Assembly: GCA_029851415.1 (NCBI GenBank)
Contig: CM056742.1
Location: forward strand, 92,184,748-92,248,747
Direction of reading: 5' to 3'
DNA from: Eretmocerus hayati
Lineage: Eukaryota > Arthropoda > Insecta > Hymenoptera > Aphelinidae
Length of the DNA: 64,000 nucleotides
Under the pieces are notes generated by a model that did not search any database, was not told the DNA's origin, and saw only the letters and a list, made by a program, of their open reading frames with translations. Below, one piece after another: positions 26,001 through 39,200 of the stretch. Position numbers and translations under genes: made by a program. Numbering within the stretch: position 1 is the first letter of the stretch; the number at the start of each line of letters is the position of its first letter.

Positions 26001-26599
26001 AAGAGTCAATACCTGCGCTGACGGATCATAACTGATGATGTCACATCGAGATCTTACACTTCTCACATCCCGTCTAAAACCATTGACACTGCTTCCAAAA
26101 GAAGACGATGAGCTTTCAAGTGGCTGATGTATACTTTGCACCTGAAAATCAGGAAACAAATTAGGAATCTACAACATCTTACTCTTTGATACACTTGTAT
26201 GAAAATAATTCTTACATCTGAGTTCGATGAAATACATGAAGGATTCCTGTGTTTGGTGGCACGTGATCTTTTTTCATGCTTGTTTCTAACATATTTCTTG
26301 TATTGTGTTCTCTTCCCCATGGCAATGATTCATTGCTGGTAGTATACAGACAGGGAATGATAGACAAGATTGTCAGCCAAGCCTCCAAAGGCTGGAGTAG
26401 CAGAGAGTAGTTGAAAGTATGTCTACGAATACTTGAATCCTGAAACAGAAGATCATCACAAATCTATCTTCATGTCCAACATTCAAGGATGATGTTCCTC
26501 AATGACATGTTGCGCTTAGTTCTATAATTATTATATTCCTCATAATTCTAACCTGAAAAGGCCGCATTTAAATGCGGTTTTAGGGTTCTCATGATGAAA

Positions 26600-26705
26600 A
26601 ATCATTATCGCCCTGTGCTCGCAGGCCCATTTCGGGCACGGAGGACTTGTTTCCCTCGCTTCGCTCGGAAAATGAACTGTCCTAGCGCCCGAACTGGGCG
26701 TACGC
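26600..26705. repeat. Short repeat related to 38330-38425 (inverted)
   Basis: Contains CTCGCAGGCCCATTTCGGGC and, further on, CTCGCTTCGCTCGG. The complement of 38330-38425 reads CTCGCAAGCCCATTCCAGGC and CTCGCTTCACTCG in the same order. It is a small dispersed repeat of unknown family. Confidence 0.55.
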
Positions 26706-27279
26706 GCCCAGGGCAATAATGTACTATTTCGTGGAATATGGAGCAGTAGAGATGTATATATACGTAAGAGTATATATCATGGCACCTTCTATCTAGATTG
26801 TGCCAGAACAGTGTTCGGTAACAACTTGTTCTTGCACTACAGAACTCATGAAAAGCAATGAAGCTAGAATAGTCATGGAGCACTTACCTATCAGTTTTAT
26901 CTAAATTTTCTGAGACGGATGGCGATATTGGCTTTATCATTTTTGGTTGAATATAATGCTTGATAATTGAGCCGGACTACCAAAATTCAAATACGCCATT
27001 GCACGTGCACGCGCCGTGATCCTGACTGCTTCCACTTCTATACCGGAACTGCGTCCGAGCATATATATAGTAAGCGGCCATGGCAGTCAATGGCAGTGGC
27101 GCACGCGCATTAACGACGTACGCTGCACTGTACGTTCTTGAAGCTTTCGTAATTTTGACCGAAATTATAATTTTCAGGACAATTTCAAAGTAGCCATCTT
27201 TTTTGGGTTCAATAGCTCAGTCCAAAAATATAGCCGGTTCTAATGGCTTACCCTCCTAACATTTTTTTTTGTTATTCTG
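26706..27279. other. No recognisable gene
   Basis: Flank upstream of the CACTA gene start. It contains TATA-like AT runs near 26760 and 27060, but nothing that fixes a promoter. Confidence 0.35.
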
Positions 27280-27470
27280 TGCGCAAAAATGGCCATTTAG
27301 ACGCAAGTGTGCGTGTGCAAATAGCGAATTTGCACATTATTCCGACACAACTGTGTGCAAATATTTTTTCACGCAGTGCGCAAATGAGGCATCAGTGCGC
27401 AAATACTCGTTTGCGCACCGCGTAAACGAAGAACAGTGTGCAAATGAGGCATTTGCGCACTGGACTTGAG
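27280..27470. repeat. Cluster of GTGCGCAAA / TTTGCGCAC words
   Basis: Roughly ten copies of GTGCGCAAATG-like words or their complement fall in 190 bp, in both orientations. They share the pattern (C/A)AGTGCGCAAATGAGGCAT. A matching cluster lies at 31270-31445, on the other side of the 27507-30760 repeat. Confidence 0.65.
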
Positions 27471-27506
27471 TTGTTTTCTGATCACTCTATACCATCATCT
27501 ATCTAT

Positions 27507-30500
27507 ATGAGGGTTTCCACGGAACTTTTAACTTTTGTGTTACTGCAGTGTTCCAGGAGTATTTTGAACTATTCGGAGTGCGCAGGAGTGGCCTTAATAG
27601 TATTTGGCATCATTCAATATGGACTACATTCTTTTTTGTTGAAACGCATCCTGATTTGTCAATAGCAGACCGCAAAAGATGATTTTTGGGTAGTTTACAA
27701 ATGTACCAACACAATTTTTTGAATCGATAGGGCTGTAACTAAAATACCTATGCCTCAACTACTTCGGTGGAATGATATATCCATCTACTAATCTCATATT
27801 TTGAGGAAATCTTTGATTCAGAGGTGTGCGCTGATTTGGCTATGATATTAGCTCTCATTCATCGATGTAACCGAGTTTTGTGGGGAAACTTTCTCTGGCT
27901 ATTGTTCACGAAAATGATGAAATACCTTGGTGCGAAACGGGGAATTTAGCAATGAGTTTTCGAAGTTAAAAAAAAGACGAATCAGATCCCGTTTGGTTTG
28001 TGAGTGTGCGTTTATCCGGACAAATTTGATAAAGCTTCAAAGCTCATAAAGTTATCGCGCCACTGGCCTTGAAAATGGTCATTTTTTGATGTCATACTCA
28101 GGAGACGCGAAGCACAGGGTTGGGACGTTGTGCTCTTTTTTCTTCATCACAAAAAGGATATAATCGCACTGTTTTGAGTTGCAAGTGTCGATCGGTATTT
28201 CTGTGAGAAGCTGAGGAGAAATATTTGAATCCGGATGATGAGCTAAATGAGCCTCTAAAGGTGATTGTATCGCGATTTTCTCGATTTGTACATAGTATAC
28301 GGCTGAAATATGAACAAAATCACACCACAGTATACTCTGGAAATTGAAATGAGACTCATAAGTCGTGACTCGATTTTGGAAAGGGACTAGGCGGTTAAGC
28401 ATGGTGAAGTGGACCTTGTCAGGTATGGCCCGGAAAGTATTTTTCCCCACTTTCTAACCCCAAATTATGACAAAAGCAAAGGTTTGTAGGTCTCAAAGTG
28501 ACCCCTGTTTTCTACGGCACCCTAGGAATCCTCTAAAAAACCCTCGAAATCGATGTTCCTTCAATCAAATCGCATTCTGATGCATTTCAACGAATCAATC
28601 TGAAAATTTTTTGACATATTTTTGAAACTCCATCAAATAGGAGAAAGATGTCTGCATACTGACAACTTTGGATTTAGGCCCCGAAAAAAATTCTTGAATA
28701 TTGAAAAACGATTTTTCTCATAGAGGTTGGGGATTAGCACGGAATTTGAACATTCCACCGTGTTTGTCAGGTTATTTTACATCGAAAACTGCTTGGAAGC
28801 ATATACTTTTAGGTGGTGGAACATGGTCAAAAATGCAAAAAACCATTTTCAAAGCAAATTTTGAGTCAGTAATTTGCATTTTCTGCGCATGCGCATCCTC
28901 CTACATCTCTGAAAGTATTCTTAATCGATAGCTGACGCAATTTCCTTCAAAATGACCCTTTGAGGAGGTCGATTTGATGCAGTAAAATCTGAGATCTAGC
29001 TGGTGCAAGAAATGAAGAAATCCAAGGTATCAAATCCGTGAAGCCGTGGCTCCTTCAATGGGCCCGAAAAGTGCGAATTTTGAGTCGGACTGTTTCAAAG
29101 ATGTAAACATGTGTTTTTGATGTAATTTTTGACGTAGAAACCGAATCCGTGGTCAGTTTTGTTCCAAACCTTCAAGATTTTTGATGATTTCCAAAAAACC
29201 GACCGGAGGGTGTACGGCCATTTCCAGCCTTTTTCTACACATTTGAGATGTATGTTGAGTATAGACAAAAAATTGAACTTGATACTAGAGGATGCAAGTG
29301 TGTTTTGCTTTGTATTTTGACCAGCTGAAGACGATGCTGATGGTTTTGAGGCACAGGAATAACTCGAGAGAGAGATATGAGGTGCATGATGCAGTTCTCT
29401 CTGATAAGATCATAAAACCAAATATAGCTCCATCAGTCCAAATCTGACTCCCAACTCATTCCTAAGCCTCGAAACCATCACTATCGTCTTCAGCTGGTCA
29501 AAATACAGAGAAAACGAACTTGCATCCTCTAGTATCAAGTTCAATTTTTTGCCTATACTCAACATACATCTCAAATGTGTAGAAAAAGGCTGGAAATGGC
29601 CGTACACCCTCCGGTCGGTTTTTTGGAAATCACCAAAAATCTTGAAGGTTTGGAACAAAACTGACCACGGATTCGGTTTCTACGTCAAAAATTACATCAA
29701 AAACACATGTTTTCATCTTTGAAACAGTCCGACTCAAAATTCGCACTTTTCGGGCCCATTGAAGGAGCCACGGCTTCACGGATTTGATACCTTGGATTTC
29801 TTCATTTCTTGGACCAGCTAGATCTCAGGTTTTACTGCATCAAATCGACCTCCTCAAGGAGTCATTTTGGAGGAAATTGCGTCAGCTATCGATTAAAAAT
29901 ACTTTCAGAGATGTAGGAGGACGCGCATGCGCAGGAGATGCAAATTACTGACTCAAAATTTGCTTTGAAAATGGTTTTTTGCATTTTTAACCATGTTCCA
30001 ACACCTAAAGTTATATGCTTCTAAGCAGTTTTCGATGTAAAATAACCTGACAAATACGGTGGAATGTTCAAATTCCGTGCTAATCCCCAACCTCTATGAG
30101 AAAAATCGTTTTTCAATATTCAAGAATTTTTTTCGGGGCCTAAATCCAAAGTTGTCAGTATGCCAACGTCTTTCTTCTATTTGATGGAGTTTCAAGAATA
30201 TGTCAAAAAATTTTCAGATTGATTCGTTGAAATGCATCAGAATGCGATTTGATAGAAGGAACATCGATTTCGAGGGTTTTTTAGAGGATTCCTAGGGTGC
30301 CGTAGAAAACAGGGGTCACTTTGGGACCTACAAACCTCTGCTTTTGTCATAATTTGGGGTTAGAAAGTGGGGAAAAATACTTTCCGGGTCATACCTGACA
30401 AGGTCCACTTCACCATGCTTAACCGCCTAGTCCCTTTACATCCAATTTTGGAAAAATCAATGATAAAATTCATCTTAAAGTCCAGTCAGGCGAAATATAA

Positions 30501-30760
30501 TCCCAATCGATCGTCTAGACAATGTTTTGAATCGAATCTATTCGATTAAAGTTGATTCACAAATGTCTCAAGAGTGAAATTCCGTACATGTCGTTCTGAA
30601 CCAGATACCTCGGCTTGGAAGAGAGTGGCACCACTTTTTTCACGTGTTTTCAAGGTCTAAGAATCACATGAAACTCATTCCAAATGAGTGCGATGAAAAA
30701 ATTTTTTTTTTCATTCCAGAGGGTCAATAGTTAAAAGTTCCATGGAAACCCTCATATCTC
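27507..30760. mobile_element. Repeat with GAGGGTTTCC ends, carrying a nested foldback
   Basis: The left end TATGAGGGTTTCCACGGAAC (about 27505) is mirrored by GTTCCATGGAAACCCTCATA at the right end. The last ~300 bp (30462-30760) has a diverged direct copy at 51432-51725 that ends in the same way, which supports a defined repeat boundary. The central part is replaced by the foldback at 28381-30437. No transposase is recognised. Confidence 0.55.
28381..30437. mobile_element. 2-kb foldback element, type 2 ends
   Basis: Two ~1-kb arms are near-perfect inverted copies around a loop of about 100 nt near 29360-29460. The outermost sequence AAGGGACTAGGCGGTTAAGC is mirrored at the right by GCTTAACCGCCTAGTCCCTT. 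Next inwards comes GGACCTTGTCAGGTATG or its complement. The same end sequence bounds the element at 54975-57593. Arms carry a CGCATGCGCA word. No protein-coding frame of substance. Confidence 0.9.
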
Positions 30761-31269
30761 ATCATCATACATAATTGTGGAGAATATCTAACTTCGATCT
30801 TTCGAGCACCAGTGACAGTTTTGAGCAACGTGGTAACATACTACATGGGCGATAGAGTTTTTCCTGATACATTTCCCAGAATTTTTTTTCAGTCGAGGGG
30901 CTCCGCCCCCTGCACCCCCTCCTCCGCCCTCCTGTGACCCCGTCGTGCCATGTTCTTCTGAATGCTTGAGATGCATTGATCATTCGTTGTAGGTGATGCT
31001 TCGGTCACTCCTCGCTACTGTCAAAATTTTTCAGAAAGTCGTCATGGATCCCAAGTAGTTCAAATGAATATGGTTCATAATTTGTTTGAGGAGGACAAAG
31101 GACTCGGAAAGTTCGTACACACCAATGCGAAAAAGGAACAAAGTCCGTCAACTCTCGAGACGACGCCCAAGTCTCACAGCATCCCCTAATTTTTTGATGT
31201 GTTTTAGGAGGCGGGTTACATTTTTGCTCACAGAAATAACAAAAAATATCGTAAGCAACTCGGGCGCCG

Positions 31270-31445
31270 ACATTTGCGCACTCGTCCCCGCAACTCGTGT
31301 GCAAACGTTCCATTTGCGCACAGTTTCGTCGTTCACGCAGTGCGCAAATGGCTGATTTGCGAACTGCGTGCGCAAATGATCCATTTGCACACTGCGTGAT
31401 TGATGAAACTGTGCGTAAATGAGGCGTTTGCACACTCGTTGCGGT
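31270..31445. repeat. Second cluster of GTGCGCAAA / TTTGCGCAC words
   Basis: Seven to nine copies of CATTTGCGCAC, GTGCGCAAATG or close variants, separated by words like GTTCACGCA. It matches the cluster at 27280-27470. The open frames across it reflect the repeat. Confidence 0.65.
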
Positions 31446-33060
31446 GACTGGTGCTCAAATATCTCTTGGCGCCCTTGTTGCTTAATATACTATGATTGAT
31501 CACCAAACGCACCCTAATTAAGCACGTTATTGCGTGGGTTAGGAGCAATGTGGGGACAAGTCGACTGTCCTGAATGATTGCTCACTCGTTTAAAGTAATG
31601 GCTCAGGGCATATTTTTCCAAATTTCCAATTCATTTCTGCAAACTATTCCGATTTGTTAAACATTACCCCCTCCTCAAACGTTTCATTCCGGCAGAGGCA
31701 CGGTGGCAGACATCTTGACCAACGCAGTTCGAAGCTTCCACCCCGCCGCCGGCGCGCGCGACCGTGCCGAAGCGAAGCGCGCGAAACTCCCCTCACCAAG
31801 TTAGATCACTGATACGCATGTGCACCAGCATCGAGACATTTGCCGCGAAAGCACCATAAGCTATGAGTGCGAAAAAGAGGTTGAAGTGGGCGCGAAGTGT
31901 TGCGTCTTTGTCCCACTCACAACTGGTATGGGGCGCTCCCGCCTTCATGTGGCCGCATCCTGCAGGCTGACTAATTTGAGCCAGAAAATGTGCAGCTTTC
32001 AATTGCGTGATATAAACAATTGGCGGGAACATTATCGAAATCGTTTTTGAAAAATAGCTTATACGTGACGAATGAATCTGACCGTTTTTTTTACCACACA
32101 TCGTTATGCACTTTCAAGTTTTACTGATAGTCACTGAGAGACAAAAGTGTACGCGTAACCAACTATTATTTGGACGTGAAGTGTTTCTCATACTGCTCGC
32201 AGCCCACTTTTCTGGAACGAGTTCGTAAGTGACTGGACAATTGGGATATTTTGAATTAATCGACCGCAAGATTGAAAAACGCGCACGACGAACGCATGTG
32301 AACGCAGCTTGGGCCTCTCCGTCTCTGAACCACACACCATTGCAGACCCAGCCTGATGATTCTCCCACTTCCTTTTTTCTCGAGCCCTTGATCGATGCAT
32401 CATGCATGATCGTGCATACAGTAACGGTCCATTTCAATCGTCGCCGCCAACCAGTGCGGAAAGATTAACACCTTTGCACTCCTCCGACTGTTAATAAGGT
32501 ATGTATGCCTGCCATCATTAATCTGACTAATTATTACGTGTCTAAACTAATCCACATTGATCTGCAACATTTAACAAGCTAGGTACGGTTATCAATTAAA
32601 TTTATGCTCGTCATTAGTTTCAAAATACCGAGCCATGAATATTTTTCGCTCAGTTGCAATCCGGGCTATTTAATTAGGCACGACACGCCATTGCCGTCGA
32701 GTGGTACTTAACTTGGCGAATTAAACGAAGTGTCTCCGTCAACCTCTAAATTTCGCGGCCCTTCTACGATCTTATTCTGCAGTCATTAATTCTACAATTT
32801 TCAGGCGTAAAAATTTTTATCTCTAGTCACACGCAAGTGTAGCTCGTGCATGGTTTTACATCGTCGTTGCTGTTGTCACGGGGCCTTTACTGACGCGGCA
32901 ATAAAAGTTCGGCATGATTTTTTATTTTCGGTACCGAATTAGGATCAAATAATGATATTTCAAAGAAAATCAATTTGAATATGCCCATCATCGAGCGCGC
33001 CGTTGAACCACGTGAGATTAGTCACGTGCTCGTTTATGCCGGGAACTACTGCCATATCAC
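31446..33060. other. Intergenic region upstream of the BEN gene
   Basis: No gene is recognised. A very GC-rich stretch (about 31735-31790, CCGCCGCCGGCGCGCGCG) stands out from the AT-rich surroundings. The sequence from about 31800 to 33060 is more complex and less repetitive than the rest of the window. It may hold upstream regulatory DNA for the BEN-domain gene. Confidence 0.35.
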
Positions 33061-33067
33061 TCTAACC

Positions 33068-33076
33068 TATAAATAG
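33068..33076 (+). promoter_or_regulatory. TATA box of the BEN-domain gene
   Basis: TATAAATAG lies about 150 bp upstream of the proposed start codon at 33222. A start of transcription would be expected near 33098-33105. The assignment rests on motif and position only. Confidence 0.55.
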
Positions 33077-33221
33077 CCAAGAATATTCGAGAATACAAGT
33101 GCGCTTGCAGTATCCACAATAATTGCCCCAAAACGAACTTGAGTTACTGTAAGTCAAATGTTATTGGTGAAAACGATTTCCGAATTGCAGGAGAGCGCGA
33201 TCGCGCTAATGTGGTGCAGTT

Positions 33222-36200
33222 ATGGACCCAAATAATAATGATCGCTCTAGATCACCCTCACCACCACCCGAACGACCGCCACATGTACCCGATGAAGCAC
33301 GAGCACTCGAGCCAAACGCGAATGCAAACACAGGAAATGGCCAAGGAGGTGATATAAAGTTCGCAGTCGCGGTAACGGGTATTTCTACATTTTTTCTAAC
33401 TCTCCGCTTTACACGTATGTTTTTCTATTACAGCTGGTCAACAGATGTATGACCCAAGTGTGCATAAAGTAGCCCTTGTGCGCTTCTATGGGCATACATC
33501 AGCCAATACGAAAACAACAACTGTACACACTTCTCTAATACACAAGTACAAATACTCTGAGCCACATGGGGATTACTTGGTTCCGTGACAAGATGCAAAA
33601 GGGTTGATATCGTATGAACCAGCACAAGTTATCAAGCTCGCTGGTGAGCACTTATACATCCCAGCGTTATACTCAATTTGATAGACCTATAAACCAAATT
33701 CTCTTACTGATGTGAATATGAAATTTTGTGGTTATAGCATCAAGGGGGGAACTCGAGTTTGAGAAGAATGCACCTATCAATGAAGATAAAAGAACAGTAT
33801 TTTCTAAAAAACGATACAGCAACTTGTTTGACCACTTGTTGCCACGAGATGGGCCAATTGGTGGGAAAGACGATGAAGAAAGTCAAAGCTCGAGTAAAAG
33901 TGAAGACGAAGACAAAGGGAATGGAACAAAACCAGAAAAAGGAAAGATACAAAAAGGGAAACAACCAAAGCTCAAAAAAAACACAAAAAAGAAGGTTAGT
34001 CAATCAGACAGCATTTAATATTTTAATAATACAGGCAAAAATAATTAGAATTATATTTTCATTCTTAGGTACTAAAACCAAAAGAAATGTCACGAGCAGA
34101 TTTAGAAATTCTTGAATTTCAAGCCAAGGAAATGCCTGGATTAAATTTCCACATCGAAGACGAAGGAGAGCTTCAAGATCTCAAAATTCGATTGGTTAGA
34201 ACTGAAAGTGAGAGAGCAGAACTGGAAGCCAAATTGGCCCAGGTGATAAGAGAAAAGCGCATCCAAGATGAAATGATTCAACGATTAGCTTTGAGAATTG
34301 ACTCGCTCGAAGAAAACCAGTTACAACAAGCACAAGTGATTGAGGATCAGCCAGTGAGAAGACGTTTGAACATGGAAGGTGAGTTTTTAGCATTCAGTCA
34401 TCTATCTATCATATAGAACACCCTGTTACTACTACATGTACCTATTTCAATTGCAGATTGTAACTCTGTGCCGAGTACCAGCAGAGACTCAGGGAATGGC
34501 AGCAGGAACAGTGCCCGAAGCATCCTTCGGGCCAGAATTATTTGCAATAAGAGATATGAACCTCCAAAAAATAGAGAGAGAAAAGATTTAGGGAATTTCA
34601 CTCCATCAGATTATGGAAGATTTAAGTCGTATGAGATTATGAAGCCTGGAGAGTTGTGGGTCCACAAGGACCCCAAAACAGGTGAAGAGGTTAGTAACAA
34701 TTCCCTTGAATGCTCCTGATAGCCTATGGATATGTTAAGACTTGATGATTTTCCTTTCAGACTGTAATGAAACATCTATGCTTCAATGAATCAGTGCCAA
34801 ACGAAAATTGGGCAACTTTCAAAAACAAGGAACCAAGTGTATTTGCTAGAGACTGCTTCAGAGCTTTTTATTCCGAAGAAGAGGCCGCAAACAAAGCTGT
34901 AAACATAGACCGCTGCAACCAGCAGCTGAATTTTAGAAGCCCAAGGAAGCCACTGACTCCCAAAAGATTTGCATGTTTGAAAGGTGAGTGGAAATGGATT
35001 CATACAGAAGTTGCCTATTCGATATTATGGAACTACTCTTTTATGAATGGCGGTGTGCATATTTTTTCACTTCATCAATGACAACAATTTTCCAATCTCA
35101 TACCCATCTCTTGTAAAGTTGACCATCCGTCAGTGAAATAAACTTGCCAGATGAACATTATTAATATGTAAGGTACTATATTGAAGGAGTCGTAGCCTGA
35201 AAGGATAAGTTGCCTGTCAGAGTTTTTCATTGCATACTAGAGTCGGATAATGTCATGGAATGGTCCTTCTTTTGCATGTTGTTATCAGAGCTAATGAGAA
35301 TCAAGATTTCTCAAAGCTATCATGTTTTCGAGGTCCACTTTAACCATTTTATTCCAAACTTGACTGGTTGGTGATTTTGAATCTTGCCACTGTATTCTTT
35401 GGTATCAATAGCAATAGAGGTATCATGTGAACATAGAGGTATCACTTATTGTTCATCATGTGAATACTCATAGGATTCAGTTGTGAGGTACCAAAGGGCT
35501 CTGGATCTCGGGAGAGAGCCGGATGCTTGGTAATAAATTGAATATAGGGATACCCCAATGGATTTGTACGACTTTTCGTGGATTGACCTTATTTTTTATA
35601 GATATTAGGGATTCGTAATGCGGATTATCCTAGCCTTTGCTCACCCATATCCGGGGACTGAGGCCCTTCAACGAGGTGGCAAAAGCTAAAGATCTCCTCA
35701 ACTTTCAAAGGTGAACTATATAGGTACTTAGCTACAGATTCATTCGACCTCAGAAAGCTGATTTTTGTATATCGTAAACTATTTTTTGCAAGTGAGCGCC
35801 GAGGGGACTGAGGCCCTCATGCACATCGACTTCCAAAAAATATGTAACTCTTCCATAAGTGAACGCCGAGGGGACTGAGGCCCTCATGCATATCGACTTA
35901 TGAAAGATGTGAGATTGGCTCACCCGGGTTTCTAAGAGTGTAGAGAGGACTGAGGCTCCTACACAAACATGGATTCCCGGGGTGCGTAATTTTGAATCAG
36001 ACGAATACTGGAGAAGCGCGGGGACTTAGGCCCGGACTGCCATCACAGCATCGTCCTGGACCTGCATCGAGGCATATCAATACTACAAGATATTACCAAT
36101 GAAATATCCACATTTATTTTCAACTCTATATACAGGCTTGAGGAATGCCAGAGCACCAAAGCCTCGATACAGCTCTAATATTCAAATGAGCGCAAGCCTG

Positions 36201-39200
36201 CCTCAATGGGCTAATGAGCCTGTATTCATACTCGGTGCTCTGGCTGTACAGTATACCTATATTGTACGTTAGATGATGATTTAGATGATAGAATGATGGA
36301 AAAACGATGATTCTCCTTGGAAATTCATATTTTCCGATGATATTGGTAGATTCTTCTATTATTCCTGGATTAGTCGAATCAAAACATATTACAAATGATG
36401 AAAAAACTCAAAATTGGCTGCTTCGATTATTTAGTAATAAACAAAAGATAATTTTCTGGAATATTCTAGAAACACGTGGTTTCCTATCTTCTTGTTATTA
36501 CTATTTAATCACAGTATATACTTCAAATTTTTCTTCATAATCGAGCTTCTAGGCGTTTCATTGATCCTTTAAACAACTTATTGTACTCGAAAAGTTATTT
36601 TACAACTCATTATTTACATATTTACAACGAGACCAAATTCTCAAAAAATAAGTAATTTTATGACAAATAAATGACAGGGAATCCTTTCAAAATCGGTCTT
36701 ATGTGTCCAAAAAACAGAATTTGGTTGAAACTCTCAAGCTAGAAAATTTTATAGGCAAATCAAGTTTGCAAGATAAAAGGGACACTGACATTACGCAGAA
36801 TTGACACTTCGCAGAAGTGTCCGCCTGTCCGGACGTTTCCATGGCAACCAAGGTTAAATACTGCCCTTCCCCTCAAAAGGATTAGAAAAATCAATAAATC
36901 TAAACTCCCATCGTCGGTGCTCGAGGCACCGTAGAGAATTATCATTAAATGCGCTGCGATTATTGGAATAAAGAGCCATCACGGTGATCAAATCATTTCT
37001 CATTTAAATTTGGGGGGGGGGGGGGAGTATACAAAAATATTCTAATCCAAATATATGAGGGAATCCACGAAACCCCTAACTTGACCCCATGAGAAGAAGA
37101 GTTAATAAAACTTGGTAAAACATGTCTGAAAATTTTTTTAAACTACGCATCTAGAAATTCGATATTGTATGATGCGAAGCAACCGAGGAACGCTCTTGGA
37201 ATCTCCATATATAATTGTATTTCACGTTTTATCGAATTTTGGCTTGATTTTCAACACTCCAGTGGTTGTGTATCCTTCATTTCGAGATGAATAACTCTCA
37301 AATGAGTCACAATTAGCGGGGTGAAGGGAAAATATTTTCACTCGGTCCAGATTTATTTCGGACTTCTCAACGAAAGACATAGATCCATTGCGAGTCAATT
37401 TTTTTGGAATGACAAGGGCGCAATGGATTCTTTCAACACTCTTATATATTATCAGATAATAATTATCGATAAATTAACAATAATTCTATTCGAAGTAACA
37501 ATTCAACTACAAAAGTATTCGCTGTATTTTCCATCCTTGACAGATCGCCGATCTCTTTTGGGTGGCAAAATCTCCATATCTCTCAGATTGGTGGTGGTCA
37601 ATACAGCTTTTTTTTTCCTCTTCGCCGGAGCTTTTTTTACTGCAACGATACAATAAAATATGAGGAGAATATAAACGGGACGTCTCAATGATTAACATAT
37701 CGTAAATTATCCCACTTAGATTATTCCCCGAATGTACAGATGCTATTGTGCTGAAGAGAGATGTATCGTATAGCTCATTAAATCAGGAATCTTATTTTGA
37801 ATGAGGAAGTCAAAACCTTTGCAAGATCACGGATACAAAATATTTCCCATAGTATTCAAATCCTTAGTTGATTCCTTGGGAGAAAAGTATTGTTCAAGGA
37901 AGCATTTTTTGAAATGATTATTCACGTCAAATTCATCGATGAATCTCTTGACATATCATACCCCCGTTCATTTCTTTAAAACTCATACTATGTATGCAGA
38001 TTATTGTATTGTTAACCCTTAACTAACACTGTGATAGCATTTAAGCACGACCAAAATTTGCTCTATGGCTTAAATGCTAAAAGTTTCTACCTGCCTCCTG
38101 GTCACTGTGTGTAAAATCGCAGTATGATGCTTTCCTCCAAATTCGACTGTTTAAAAAGCTTTTTGAGAGGTCTTTTTCTAAATATTGATAAATTGTTTAC
38201 CCAAAATCTCTTAATCGCAAGAGTCAAAGAGTTCTTTTTCGACAATACTTCTCTTTTTTGGTGTCCAATAGCTTTGAGACCTACTTGTGTTGAAAATAGT
38301 ATATTTTCGTACTAAGAGCGTCATCCCACTTCGGGTTCCAGAACGGTTTGTCTGTCGAGTGAAGCGAGATAGACTGGGACAGACATGTCCTTCAGTGCCT
38401 GGAATGGGCTTGCGAGCGAAGTGCGGATGCATTTTTTCATCACGAGAAACCTAAATTCTTATCCAAACGTGGCATTTCTAGGTAATAGTGATGAAAATTA
38501 TTACAAGGGTGAATGTTGCAATTTTTGATATGGTTTTTTCGAAAGTCGTGAACGTTGTCATCAGCCCAACCTACGAATATGATTTCATCGAGAATTTCTC
38601 GTGGTAACCAGAACACTTTTTCACGGTTCAATTATATTCATACTGATTCTCAAGATCTTCAAGTCCATCAAGATAATTTCTTCATAAGATTCCCTCAAAA
38701 ATTCTTCAAGCGGAGACAATGTGCGAAAAGTTTACCGTAGTGGTTGGAGAGTCACGAAACTACACGGTGTTAATTAAGTGTTGACAGCCAGGATACTCTG
38801 GTAAGAAGTGCGTTCTTCTAGCAGTAAAGCAGAGACTCGATATTTTCTCTTGAAGGCACAAGAATTTCTCAGAAAAGGGGAACTCATTCACCTGCTTTAG
38901 GGCATTCATCCATGCATTTCTCACAGTCCACACTGGACGTCTCGTTGATCTGTTCAACTGCTGGTTCCTTGTCACAATTTACTTGGCTCGTGATCTAGAA
39001 AATAGAAACATGATTAATGGAGGCTCCTCGATTTTCTTGTTGGATGTCACAATTCATTTCAAATATCCTAACATATTCAATCAAATTGATCACGACTTCA
39101 ACATACGCAGGTGCTGTTTTTTGAGCATTTGTAAACATTGATTGCAGACAATTCAAAAAGGATTCCCGTAAGTTACAATAGTGGCATGCAAAGTATACCA

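Larger units (their letters stand above)
19084..26320 (-). pseudogene. CACTA (En/Spm)-type transposase, spliced and frameshifted
   Basis: Proposed exons on the minus strand are 26320-26216 (starts MGKRTQYKKYVRNKHEK), 26141-26013, 25722-25642, 25400-25323, 21351 to about 21124, then a long block to 19084. The first four junctions are phase 0 with good GT/AG sites. The long block carries a CXXC zinc pattern (CCPEC...CHNC), LPTSRYLLD, LWPIQAIINKLPFSVRS, GPMQGM, YFGCNWCLHPG, DPMHHVDLGIGK and FNLHQLLHLAQSVLNWGPLWSH, as in animal tnp2-like transposases. Such enzymes excise and reinsert CACTA elements in the nucleus. Two frameshifts break it. One is near 21121-21126, where exon 5 hits TAG while the next frame continues. 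The other is near 19660-19690, where a small duplication of TTGGAACACAATTA shifts frame before IHSPKCVTLQVCR. The exon 4-5 intron of 4 kb contains a palindromic MITE. It is probably inactive. Confidence 0.8.

Noticed and set aside
33149..33190. A 42-nt intron in the 5' untranslated region of the BEN gene (GTAAGT to GCAG)
   Set aside because: The sites look good but the length is very short; it is not needed for the coding model.
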